This document shows, piece after piece, positions 24,001 through 35,360 of a stretch of 64,000 nucleotides of DNA; the first letter of the stretch is position 1, and each line of letters starts with the position of its first letter. The DNA is from Phylloscopus collybita (taxonomy: Eukaryota > Chordata > Aves > Passeriformes > Phylloscopidae). Both the position numbers and the translations under genes were made by a program. Location: contig JAJNNQ010000005.1 in the NCBI GenBank assembly GCA_027886175.1, positions 4,242,501 through 4,306,500 on the forward strand, written 5' to 3'. Below the pieces are notes generated by a model that saw nothing but the letters and a program-made list of their open reading frames with translations, was not told the origin of the DNA and made no database searches.

Positions 24001-27000
24001 TCTGTATTTATTTATTGTTTTACAATAGCTGCTTTTACTTCACCTGGTAAATTAGGATCAGGCAGTAATCATTTAGGTTTCTGTGGGCTCTTTGAAGGGT
24101 TGGAGCTTCTGAAATATGTTTGCTGGGTTGATTTTCAGCCTTGCATCTCTGTGAAAATTCAGCAGTGGTGTGTTTGTTCCCAGCTGTTTTCGTAGGTGTG
24201 CACTCTCCCCTTATATTTGCTTATGCTTACTCATAAGCAATAAAGTTCCACATTCAGGAGTGCTGTTTAGGGAAAGTCCGCAAAGGAATGCTTTAAAGCT
24301 GCTAGCCAGCACGTGTATACACTGCAAAAGGCTTCCAGCAAGCATCAGATATGAATTAAAAGTCTATTTCAAGTGATTGATGTTATTCAGATTATTAAAG
24401 CCTGTTCCTCCTCCAGTCATCCTCATACTTTAAGGGTTGTTTTATAAGTGGTGCAACCACTTACTTGTAGCAAAAAAAAAAATTAAAAAAAAAAAAAATA
24501 TATATATATATAAAATCTCAAACTTAAAATGATAGTGTGCCTACCAAGGTGTAAAGCAGCCTTTAATTCACATGGAACTGTTCCTCACCATGGCTTTTAA
24601 CGTTGCAAGATGCTTAAGCATGTGCCTAAATGTGAGTGCGTGACTAGTCTGATTAAGGTCACTGCTACGTCTCATGCCTGTAAAATTAGGAATGTGCTTA
24701 AGTACCTTGCTGAATTAGGGCTTAAGTAATTTCACACTAATACGAAGTTGCATGGATTGCTGATATTTTAGAACTAATTTAACTTTATTTGGAGATGTGC
24801 TGCATGTAGGGAGATTGTTTGGCAGTGCCTGAGGAGCAGCAGTGGAATTGCAGCTGTTTTCAGTAGCGTAGCCCTTGATTTCAGTGGAGTTTTGTCTGAC
24901 TTTAAAATATTCAAATAAGAACAGAATCAAATGCCACGGTTTCCTGCATTATGTTCTTTTTCTCAGGGAGCTCCACTGGGTATCCCAGCAAGTGAGAAGA
25001 ATGTTAACAGTACTGTTGTAATTTATAACAGTGATGTTGTAAATAAAGATTGGGATTTGAAGTAAAAATGCAGAAGTTGTGAATACTCTTCATGAGTTTA
25101 TTTAACTGCATAGCACCCCATTAATTAAAAAAAAATTAACAGAAGGTATCTTTTGGAGGCTTAGTGTAAACAGTGACATTATATAATGACAGTTTTGTAG
25201 GATAGTGTTGCTTGTTTTGTTGCTGCATTCTGTATTTTGTTAGCCGTGCTCCCTACATTTCCAAAACATAAACTATATTTGCAACCTGTTTTAAATAGTG
25301 CAAATATATCTGTTTTTTTCCCTACAAAAGCCACAGATTGTGTCTGTGGAGTGTATAGTCTCAGACATCCCTGAAGCCTGGGGCAAGTGCCAGGTTTATT
25401 ACAAGTTGGGCTTTTCAATTTATTTTGAATCATATTTCTTCTTTTTCTTTTAAGGGTTTTTGTTTGCTTTTTGTTTTGGTTTGGGGTTGGTTTTTTTTCC
25501 CTTTTTTTTTTTTTTTTCCAGGCTACTGAAAGTAAGGCTGGTAAAGTGAAGGTTGAGGAGAGTTGGGCTATTTAATCTCTCTGACAATGTGTTGTAAAAC
25601 TCATCAGTGCAGTTCTCCCCTTTGCCCCCAGCTCTCAGAGCGTGTACCCAGGCAAACCAAAGAGAAGGATGCAAGGAATGGATATAATTCCTTGTGTTCT
25701 GTCTGCTGACCTAATACTGGTTCTCATTTAATGACCACAGGATTGAGGACTGGGATGGTTACAGACAGAAACATCGCTGGGCATGCAGCTGCATGCCTGG
25801 AGATGGGTCATTTCTGCACGGTAGAGCACTGCAGTTCCAAGTTTAGGTGACCTCTTTTGGTCAAGCTTCAATGCTGAACTAATTCTTATATGCATGTTTG
25901 GGGCCTTCTTACCTTATTAAATAAAATAAGCAAGTTTTTGAAAGGATTTTGTTCCTTTCTAGCAAGAAGGATCGTTATTGAGGGGCACAACACAAATGTT
26001 TCAAATTTGGAGATGCAGAGCAAGGTCACAGTTTGCCTCCAGAATCTGAAGTAATCAGGATTTTATTTCAGATAAAACCTCTGGGGCTGATACTTAGAAA
26101 ACACAACTTTTAACTGGCATTACGCAATTTGCTATGGGTCACTTAGCCAAATATTTGTGTATGGGTCTTTTTTCTTCTTTTTTTCTCTTTGGTTTTTTTT
26201 TAGAGACTTTCCAAAGTTCAGGTGGGATTTCAGGCTTTAACAAACTCTACCTGGAAATTAAGTGCAGCAAGGGGGAGGTGGGGGAATCTTGTCTATTTGA
26301 GCTAGAGTGATCACAAGCTAAAGGAATGTGGTTGCTGTTGGCGTGCTCAAATCAAGTTTTCCTTAAATTTTCCTTGTTATTATCACCGATACAGAGAAAC
26401 GTCTGCCAGGAAAGAGCTGCAACACCAGTGAAATGTTGTAAGACCACTGACTGTCTGACATTCTTGCTTTTTTTCCTCCTTTTTCCAGTAATCTGTGAGA
26501 TACGTGCAGAAATAGGGGTAAGGTCCCTAGCTGTTCCCAAGGACTGTGTGGGCAGAGGGTGGATCTTCCCAAGTACCTTCTGGCATCCTGAATCAGCAGC
26601 AGACCCACAACTTTGGGAGGATTGGCTGCTCTCTCACGGATGGAGCTGGAGCATTTGTGTTCTTAAACTGTCACCGTTTTATATTTCTGTTTCCACATAA
26701 TTTAGTGATTCACTGTAGAGAAAGGTCAGGCACAGGGAAGGAGAATGGAACTTGATAGAAGTAGTGGGGCCCAGCATCTTGCAGCAGAAATTAGGAACAA
26801 GATGGAACATAGTTTTTCTCATGGATAAAAAAGCATTTGGAGCACTCAGATCCTCACAGTCCAGTCTCAGCAGTCTCCAGGAGAATTCTTCTGGCCTCTG
26901 CTTAAATGAGAAACTTGATCTGCAGATGAGCTCACCTAGGAATAGCTCTGGTTTTGGGGAGAGTGGCTGCAGTTTATCTTGACTTTGTTGTGTTGCATTG

Positions 27001-28650
27001 CATACCCGCTCTACTATGTCATCCCTCTTCTTCAGGCTCAGAGCAGAATGGACAGGTGTGTGGGGAAAGCAACTGTTCTGGATTTTGTTGGGAAGCTAAA
27101 GTTGAAACCATCCAGTGTGCTGAGTGTGCAGGTGTGGGAGCCCTGTGTCTGGAAGAAACCCCAAAAATCTGTCCTCTGGAACAGCTGCCTGTGGCATTCA
27201 CTTGTAGCTGTAGGTAAAGTGCTTTCTGTTAAGGTCACAGGGAGGGTTTGGTACAGCTAAACCTCCCCAGTGCTTAAATTTTAGTGTCTATTCTTCTCTC
27301 TCAATAGCTGTGCTGGTTTCTACATCCCAGACATGGTATTTGGGTAGCAAAAGCAGTTGTTTTGTTCAGGGAAAACAGTCTTCTCCCTCGCCTTCCCATA
27401 GCTGTAATGCTCTATTACAGATCTGAGAGAAAACCCTCCAAGTCAATAAACAACAAAAAGCAGACTTATCTTTTATAGTGTTCTTGAAACAAATGTAAGG
27501 TTATAACACTAAAGCAGGTTTTATTAAATCTAGGCGTGAATCCATATTGAAAAAATAATCCACTGCTTCTTTTCTGCTTCTTGTCTTTTTAATTAGTGCT
27601 GGCAATGGGATTGTTAGCTTTTAAGATACGGTAAATATGAGCCTATTAATATTATTGAATATAATACTCAAGAAGGTGCAGGGAATGCTGGTAACTGTAG
27701 CTGTTTTATGGAGGAGCTAAAAGAGGGCTCTTTGCTGTTCCACACATCTTCCTTTATGACTACTGGGGTGAAGCCCTTCCCCAGGTCCCTGGAGCAGCTG
27801 TTCCCAGAGCAGCCATCCAAGCAGGTGGTGTGGGACTCTTGTCCCTTAGTCCAGTCTGGCAGGATGGGTCTGAGCCCCTTTTCACAACACTGTGAGTGTT
27901 TGGAGTTTAAAATAGTTCTGACTCCTTTTCCTTGAGAAATGATTCACCAATCCCTCCGATTAATGCTTTTTGAAGTGCTTTACTATTGGTTTCAGTCTCT
28001 TAACTTGGGCAAGGACTGGATTATAAGGGTTTAACAGTGATTAGCTCTGTTTACAGTATTTTTTCTTGTTCTGAAAGGTACGGTGTTTGCTTTGCCGAGG
28101 GGTTTTATTTTCCAGGGTTTCTGTTGACCACCTGCTTTTTTTCATAATTGGTTACAAGGACAATTGCTAGGCATAATAAATAAAAGATACGGCCTTCCAA
28201 GGCTGTGTCATAGGGACTGTACGTCAAAGATTCATAAACTGTGAGCAAAAATATGTGCCTCTCCCTGGGGGCAGGGAAGCGCGTGCCGTGTTCACGTTTG
28301 GGGATCCTTCCAAGGTCACGGAGAGCCCGTGGTAGGAACTCCTCCAGTGCTGGCTGATGGCCTGGCTGGGCTGCAGCCACGCTCAGGATAGGGCAGCCCA
28401 CCAGCCCAGGTTTGTTGTGAACTCCTCTCTAGTCTTAACATTTTTCTTCGTGGGTTTTGGAAAAACAGACTTTTTTTCCCCCCAGTCTTTCCATGCAAAC
28501 CAAAGGCTAGAGTAGAGTATCTCTGATACTCCTGAGTCTGCCTGATCTGTGTCTCAGGAGTCTGTCAATGGAGCTTTCAGTCCTGCCCAGGTCTTCTGGT
28601 GCTCAGCTCTCCATTAGGAAGTTTTTCCCCAGTGCTGGACCAAAAGTCTT
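18023..28650. other. Intronic sequence with simple repeats only
   Basis: This 10.6-kb stretch has no exon or transposon that I can name. Visible are an A/T run with a (TA)n block at 24,472-24,515, T runs near 21,540, 22,792 and 25,502-25,517, and an A run at about 22,350-22,363. Chance frames reach 147 codons (20,783-21,226, minus) without protein-like features. Confidence 0.5.
24472..24515. repeat. Poly(A) plus (TA)n low-complexity block
   Basis: Two A runs separated by TT, followed by about seven TA units from 24,498. No retroelement body precedes it on either side. Confidence 0.9.
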
Positions 28651-28651
28651 A

Positions 28652-28790
28652 CCATGGAATCATACAATGGCTTGAGTTGGATGAGACCTTAAAGATCATC
28701 TCATTAAACCCCCTGGCATGGGCAGGGACACCTTCCACTAGATCAGAATGCTTCAAGCTCTGTCCAGCCAGGCCTTGGACACTTCCATCT
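28652..28790 (-). mobile_element. CR1 LINE 3' end fragment
   Basis: Read on the + strand it begins ATGGAATCATACAATGG and continues with GACCTTAAAGATCATCTC, then CCCCCTGGCATGGGCAGGGA, CACCTTCCACTAGA and CAGGCCTTGGACACTTCCA. This is the antisense view of the avian CR1 3' end, so the element lies on the minus strand with its 3' end near 28,652. It is 5'-truncated to about 140 nt, as most CR1 copies are, and encodes nothing. Confidence 0.9.
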
Positions 28791-30385
28791 TAATGCTGCA
28801 TCTTGGGCTGACCAGCACTTGGAGTTCAAAACAGTGTAGATAAACTCATGTTGCCTTTGCTGGGCAGGACAGAGCAGCAGGAAGAGCAGCCAGGAGCACC
28901 TGGCTTCTTCCAGCTTCTTCACAGCTATTGCACCAAGGAGCCAAGTTAAGGAAAAATGAGATTGTTGGAATCTAATTGACTACATAGCTCACCCCAGCGA
29001 AACCTCAAACAGCTGTAGGTGGGATGCGTTCAAAGGGACAAAAGTAGCACTCAGAAAATACAAACTGTTGGGCCTCAATGAATTGATTTTCCTAGTGGAA
29101 ACTCAAATTGGATTTACATGAAAAGAACAACCTAGAATGGATGTGTCTGGAGACCTCTCACATTAACCTATCCTGTTCCTTATTGTGTATCCCATTTCAT
29201 ATATTGGTTCTTCCAGAAGTATAACTTTAGCCCAAGGAAGTCTCTTTGCTGTTGTTTCTAGGCCACAATCTGGCCTGGGAAGCTACTGTCTTTATCACAC
29301 ATTGTGTCCCTCCATGTCCAGTCTTGTATCAGGTTGTCCTTGGAACAAAAGATGAGCCAATGAGTGTGTTTTCCTGTTTAATTGTATATGTCAATGATAA
29401 ATCTTTTGAGAAGACTCAGGCCACATGTTTCTGAGGAGGCTGCATTTCAGTCTCCATCCCAATCACTGTCCCTCATCACTCTCTTCAATCTGAAGGAGAA
29501 AACAGGAGGTTCAAAGAGAGACATGGTATGGGGGTGTGAGTGAAAATCCCATTTCATGTTCAGTGCACAGAGTCCATCCGGAACCCCCCAATAACTGCCT
29601 TAGCCACGCCTCTGTCATTTGGAGGCCTCTGTTCCTGTCTCTGCCAAGTCCCTGTCGTCCACAAGACAAGACATCTGCAGTACATTTGTTTAAAGCGGGG
29701 AGATGACAAGCATTGAAACAGATGTTGGAAAGCAGAGCAGCAGCAATAGGCTCGTGCTAAGTGAATCGCCCATCGGGCCGGGGCTGTTTGATGGCTGCTT
29801 ACAGAGTGAGCCAACTGTTCCTTCAGGGCAGGCTGCACCCAGGAGATCCCTGATGTACTTTGCCAACATGTGGTGCTCCCTTTGTCACCGTGCCTTTTCA
29901 GATGTACCTGGGGAAAGCACAGGGAACAGGATCATCATTCAAAACCCCTTAGATGAGTAACACTCTTGCTTATCCAGGCTGAATTGATTCCTGGTTGCGA
30001 GTTGAACCATTGGGAAGCATCAAGAGCGTGCCTCGGCATCCAACAGCCAGTATCACTCATTAGTTTGGATGAAAAGCCTGTGCGGGCTTTATCAAAGCTA
30101 CAGAGAGTTTTATCATGATCAACATAAAACAATATTCTGTCTGAAACCTCTGCACCATATTGCCATATAAAAAGCAGCTAATGTCTAGTGATCCTTGGTA
30201 TATGAAGCAATTCAGGTTTATCACAAGCTGACATATTATGCTTTGACAGCAAAGAATCCCTTTTGTACCTGATCTCATGTTTCCTAAGACCAGCTTTTCA
30301 CCTCCTCTCATCTTGTCTCTAGGAGCTGATCCCCTTGTGCTGGGGAGGTAGAGCTCTTGTTAAATGAACTCGTGAAACCTGGGAG
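28791..30385. other. Intronic sequence between repeats
   Basis: No exon recognised. The first 150 bases could be a more diverged continuation of the CR1 at 28,652-28,790, but I cannot align them by eye. The remainder has no named feature. Confidence 0.4.
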
Positions 30386-30387
30386 TA

Positions 30388-30480
30388 TTTACCTGTTAGT
30401 CATCTTGGGCAAGTCACGAACTTGCTGAGTAAGGGAGCTGGGCTGGGGCTCAGTTTGTTCAGTCCTGTGAACAGGAGCTA
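30388..30480 (+). mobile_element. MIR-like SINE relic (sense)
   Basis: The order TTACCTGTTAGTCATCTTGG, GCAAGTCAC, GAACTTGCTGAG, GGCTCAGTTTGTTCAGTCCTGTGAA resembles the MIR core (CTTACTAGCTGTGTGACCTTGGGCAAGTCAC… CCTCAGTTTCCTCATCTGTAAAA) with a small insertion. It is old and strongly diverged; a chance match is possible. Confidence 0.5.
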
Positions 30481-30961
30481 GATGGAAAACTGGCCCCTAG
30501 CAGGGAAAAAGCACCCCTTCATCTTCTCAAATGTTTGACAGGCATCCTGCAGGGAATGCCAAGGAAACAAGGGCTGCCTCTTTTCCCGGGGTAAGGCACA
30601 GTCAGGTCCTGCACGTGGTGCTTTCCCAGAGCTGGTGGGGCTCCTGTGCCTGGGCTGGCACCAGTGGAGGGCTCACTAGCATGCCCTTCACATTTACATG
30701 GGGTTTCTGATACTCCATGTGCATCCAGAGATTCCACAGCTACTTTACCTAAGGGAAGGAGAATGGGGCTCTCCAGGCTGTTTGGGCTGCTGCAGATGTG
30801 CTGTCTGCCAATGGAAGGCTGTTAGACACCATCACATTTCCCTCTTGTCCGGGTGGAAAGGAAGGACTGCCTCTTCTTCTATTCCATTTCTCTCTATCTC
30901 ATTTTTTTTTTGGTGATGTTCCAGACAGGCAGTAGGTGACAAGCACATGGTGAGGTTTTTG

Positions 30962-31037
30962 GGGTGTCCTGTGCAGGGCTGGGATTTGGACTTGATGATC
31001 CTGATAGGTTTCTTCCAACTCAGCATAGTCTGTGATA
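30962..31037 (+). mobile_element. CR1 LINE 3' end fragment
   Basis: GGTGTCCTGTGCAGGGCTGG, GATTTGGACTTGATGATCCT, TTCTTCCAACTCAGCATAGT and a terminal CTGTGATAG match the sense avian CR1 3' end, which finishes in ATTCTGTGAT-type octamers. The copy is 5'-truncated and diverged. Confidence 0.88.
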
Positions 31038-31776
31038 GCCTTGAAAATCATTACTGGATTGCCCCATTCTTTACAGGGACTTGAATCTTTTACCAGAAGG
31101 ATTTTTTAAAAGGACTGGCTCCCATATGTCCAAGTGAAAAACACTGGACTGTGCTTGAACCTCCTTATATCATTATTGTTTATCCAAAAGGATGAAAGGA
31201 AGGAAGATCCAGGACACCTGGAGGGATGAAGGGATGCAGAGCTCCTCTGTGCCTGCCCTGCAGATTCCTTACCTGACCAGCCCATACTGAAACACAAGTG
31301 GACTGCAAATCTTGCTGCCCAGCCAGAAGAGCCAAGAGACAATTCCCCTTCTTGCCCAAAAGTTGCTGCCATCTGCAGAGACACAGAGCTGCACCAAGGG
31401 ACTTTATTTCCGGGAAATCTTGCTGATACCATTGGTTTGCAGGTCACAGCCAGGGCACTGCCAGTGGTTTGTCCCATCCAGCCTTTTCTCTCTCCAGAGG
31501 AGCTTTGGTCCTCAGGTCTTTGTGCTCCCCTCATCTGAAACAACACAGATAACTGTGCAAGAGTTAGTGTCTGGCAAGGCTTTGACTTGAACATGGAATT
31601 GAAGGGAAGCTAGGTGCATAAGTATGCTTTTGGTCATCCAAAATGGACATTCCACTGAATAATGAGGAAATTATTAAGTGTGAAAGAGTTGTTATTATTT
31701 ATTTAGAGATGTATTGTTCCCAGGCTTGTGCTTACTACTCTTTTGAAGCTGGCTTTGTGACTTAGCAGTGCAATCA
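31038..31776. other. Intronic sequence between CR1 fragments
   Basis: Overlapping chance frames on both strands at 31,106-31,594. No recognisable domain or transposon. Confidence 0.4.
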
Positions 31777-31833
31777 AGAGTTGGACTTGATGATCCCAAA
31801 GGTCTTTTCCAACATAAATTATTCTGTGGTTGC
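31777..31833 (+). mobile_element. CR1 LINE 3' end fragment
   Basis: GAGTTGGACTTGATGATCCC, AAAGGTCTTTTCCAACATAA and ATTATTCTGTGGTTGC match the last ~60 nt of the sense CR1 3' end. It is very short and diverged. Confidence 0.85.
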
Positions 31834-32149
31834 ATGACTGCTTGTCATGCAGTGCTGGCTTTGGGCTCTGCTAGGTTTGGTTCTGCTTGGATTTCCCCAA
31901 AAGTTTTGCAAAGGCACATCTGGGCAGATGATGTGTGAGACTGACCCGAGACCACTGTGTCCCTGCCCGGAGGTGGCCCAGGGCACTCCCCACTGGAGCA
32001 GGGCCAGGACAAAGATCTCTACTCAAATCCTTGCTGCCCCTCAGGGCTTCAAACACCTTTCTCCTTCCTTCCTAAGTGGCCTTAATTTAGGCAGCGTGCA
32101 TGGATTAAAGTACCCAAAGTGGTGCCTGTTGAGGCCAGCTGAAAGCAGA

Positions 32150-32232
32150 GGGAAGTGGAAGGTGTCCCTGCCCATAGCAGAGGGTATGAAGTAGATCATC
32201 TTCCAACCCAAACCATTCTAAGATTCTGTGAT
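32150..32232 (+). mobile_element. CR1 LINE 3' end fragment
   Basis: GGAAGGTGTCCCTGCCCATA, AGTAGATCATCTTCCAACCC and AAACCATTCTAAGATTCTGT match the sense CR1 3' end, including two terminal ATTCTRTG-type octamers. A part of the usual GATCTTTAAGGTCCCTTCC segment is deleted. Confidence 0.88.
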
Positions 32233-32236
32233 ATGG

Positions 32237-33579
32237 TTGTATGAAGATTAAAGAGATTGATTGGGCACTTAAAGTGCAGATTGTGCTCACATCTTCCTTC
32301 AGATGAAGCAATGGGAGAAATGTTTCTAAGTCTCATAGTTCTGTTCATGGAGATTGCTTACCAGGTACAAGCAGATGCAGTTGAAATAGGTCAGTGCTGT
32401 TACTTGTAGGAGAAGTGTTTATTTGTGGCCTTAAAATGAAGAATCGTTACACCAGAAAATATTAATAAATAATTGATCAATAGTGGAAAAGGCTCTTTCT
32501 GTAAATAAACTCCAGTGTAATTAATAGCTCGGTGCTCAGTAGTGTGCATGCAAAAGAAGCTGGGGATGCAATTAATGTGCTGGAGGCCTGAAGGACATCT
32601 GCAGATAAGGGTTAAACAGTCTGGTGAAGCTGAACTCATGAACCTGGTTAAACTGCTGGACTTGTTTGTTTCAATAAAACTTTCGTCTCTGCTGTGTACA
32701 TATTTTATAGCATTCTGGAAGAAACACTTAAAGTCATATTTTTAATATAATGTTGGTAGCAAAGTATGAAGGACAGAGGAGGTAACAGAGAAGGCAACTT
32801 GCTAATGCAAAAGCAGTGTACTGAAAGTCACTTTTATTTCTTATTTATAATCTACATGCACACTCTGGATAATAGATGACAACGCTCATTCAGTACTTTA
32901 ACTTCAAAGCAGAGAGAAGGCATGGATGACAGAGCTGGGAGCTGGAACACAAAGGTACTAACAACAAGAGGAAAAATGCCTGTTTACTGGATTGCATTTG
33001 TTAGCACGCTGTCTTCAGATATTGTTCCCCCAGGAATAGTGAGAATATGTGCTGCACGAACAATGATTTAACATCTGAAAATGGTACTTAAAGAGTTTTC
33101 TGTCTGGTAGTAATGTGATGAAGGCTTCTGAATGGAACCTGGGGACTTCATTTCTTCTATTTATCTATATGTCTCTCTGGTTTTAGTCAGTGGTAATTGC
33201 ATATTTAACCCCTTAAATGGGTTTAACCCTCTCAGCACCAACTTTATTTTATTTTTGGTCTCACGTCTGCTTTTGTTACACTACAGCTGTGCTGCTCTCA
33301 TTCCCTGCCAAAAAACCAGAAAGACAAAAGGGGTTTTGGAGAACTTGTGGCCAGGGAAGTGCATCGAGAATAATACCAAGCTCCACCTCTCCTTCTCCCT
33401 TCTCCTTTTCTTCCTTTTCTGAGGAAAGCAGTAGATAACAGCATCCAAGGAGAGTGTTTTAATGGGATTCAGTACAGCTGGGAGCCTTATAGCAGAAAGT
33501 GAGAGGGAGAAAGAGGGCTGTAATGAGGGGGGAAGTTGCAGATAGAGCAGTAAATCCACAGTATAAATTTGCTGCTTAC
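32237..33579. other. Intronic sequence, nothing identified
   Basis: AT-rich intron with no recognised exon, RNA or repeat family. Confidence 0.45.
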
Positions 33580-34060
33580 TTCAGCAGTCTACTTCTTTGC
33601 ATCTTTCTCAATTAGCACTTGTTCTGGGGGGCTTGCTTAATAGCTTATGCGAAACAAATATTAACATAAATTGTTTAATTATATCAAAATCTTGAATTCC
33701 TCCAAGACGTAAAATTGTTTTTAGCTAGGAATACATCTGCAATAAAACATCATCTAGTTAAAGTAAACGAGCTCTAAGGAAAGTCGTAAGATTGTAGCTG
33801 AGCTACTTTTACAGTTTATTTTCATGGTATTTAAATTATGATACCAGTGGGTATTTTTAATTAGTGCCTCTTTAAAGTGTGCACTTGTCTACATAAGCCA
33901 TTTTGGCAAATTTGACTCATTCATACCGTGGTTGCTGTAAAAGAGGCCAGCACAGCCTGCAGGAATTGGAATTAAAAGTTTCTGCAAGCTGTTGTCGACA
34001 TGACCACATCTCATTAACTTAAGAAATGGAGATTATTTGCCTGAAAGCTTGATTTGACTA
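33580..34060. promoter_or_regulatory. AT-rich homeodomain-motif stretch, candidate conserved element
   Basis: Many TAAT-type cores (CAATTAGC, GTTTAATTATA, TTTAATTAGTG, GGAATTAAAAG, TCATTAAC) and a FOX-like AAGTAAACGAG at about 33,760-33,770 occur in repeat-free sequence. Composition only. Confidence 0.3.
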
Positions 34061-34959
34061 ACAGTAATCAAATATTAGGCTCAGTGGAGAAGGAAGAGGA
34101 AAAACAGCTTCACTGTTGTGATCTATATCCTTAAGTGTTGTGTGGTTCACTTTAAATAGCTGTGGCATATTTCTGCTGTGCCAAACATAAAGGGGAAAAA
34201 ATGATAAGACACATGGCTTTATGAATAATCTAAGGTTAGTTTTATTTTCCAGTCTGACATTATTTACCAAGTTTACCAAGGGTAAATATAATTTTTCTGA
34301 TGATTCTAACATCAAGAAGAATTAATTATCTTGAAAATAGTTTCAAAGTTTAAGCACTGGAAATTGCTTGTGTCTCATGATTATCAACTGTTAAATAGGC
34401 ATGAGCCTTAAATTTGTATCCTAGAATCATTTAACTGCTTTTAATGAAAGAAGATGAGGTAGGTTGCAAAATTTTGCATAAAAGAACCAAAATAGTGAAG
34501 TGCCTTTTTCATGTAAATTCTTTAAATAGCTTGGCAAATGAAACAGCTGAGAAAAAAAAAATCTATATTTTGTGCAATAATTAAGGGATGGGAGTAGGAA
34601 ATTCAGAAATGTTTGTGCTTGAGAGAGTGGCAGGGTCAAAATTCAGCATTGTGTGTTTGCCTGGTAAGCAAAGGACAATGTCATACCTAGATGGAAGCTG
34701 TGGCACACGTTATTTAAAAAAAAAAAGGGTGCAGTTAAACAAAAGAAGATAAAGTCTTGCACCTTTTTATGTCTTTGAACTGAGAACATGTGCTGCATTT
34801 TACTAAAGGAACATGAGCCTTGAATGTAAGTAACTGGTTTTTGCATTAGGTACTCCCTGGAGGTAGCAGAAAAATATCATGTCCCTGCATGAAATGCGAA
34901 TGTGAAATCTACCAGAAAGAAATATTTATGACCATTTTATGCTTGATTAGACTTGGATG

Positions 34960-35360
34960 ACATCTGTTAGAAGACAGGGACTGGACAAAGAGAGAGACGC
35001 TCGGGGGCAAATGTTAACAGAGTTGTTTAGATGATGCTGGGGCAGGAGCGTCCATTTACTGCCAGGCAAAACATAGGAATTGTGTTAGCGAGAGTGCAGC
35101 TGACAGGAATTCGCCGTGATGGAGACAGTGTAAACTGACGGGCTGAAATAGTAAAATGCAGCTGTTGATATTCGCCGCACCGCCAGGATTTATGGGCAGG
35201 TATCGCAGCTGAACACAGATACTGTAACTTCCCGGGAGCAGATGCATTAACAAAGTTATATAAATGTGAGTCAGCTATAAAAAAGCGACATCTTCACTTT
35301 TTAAAGTTGTTATTCCGCCAGGCTGCACTGAGAGTTGGAAGGACTTTCCGGAAAGGAAAA
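34960..35360. promoter_or_regulatory. Motif-dense candidate enhancer or TATA-type internal promoter
   Basis: CpG-containing words (TTCGCCGTGATGG, GACGGGCTG, ATTCGCCGCACCGCC) sit in AT-rich surroundings. They are followed by GTTATATAAA at 35,255-35,264, an AP-1/MAF-type TGAGTCAGC at 35,267-35,275, a TATA-like CTATAAAAAAG at about 35,274-35,284 and GGACTTTCCGGAAA (NF-kB-like and ETS-like) at 35,341-35,354. Deeply conserved non-coding elements often look like this. Direction, if it is a promoter, would be +, in line with the gene. Confidence 0.4.
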
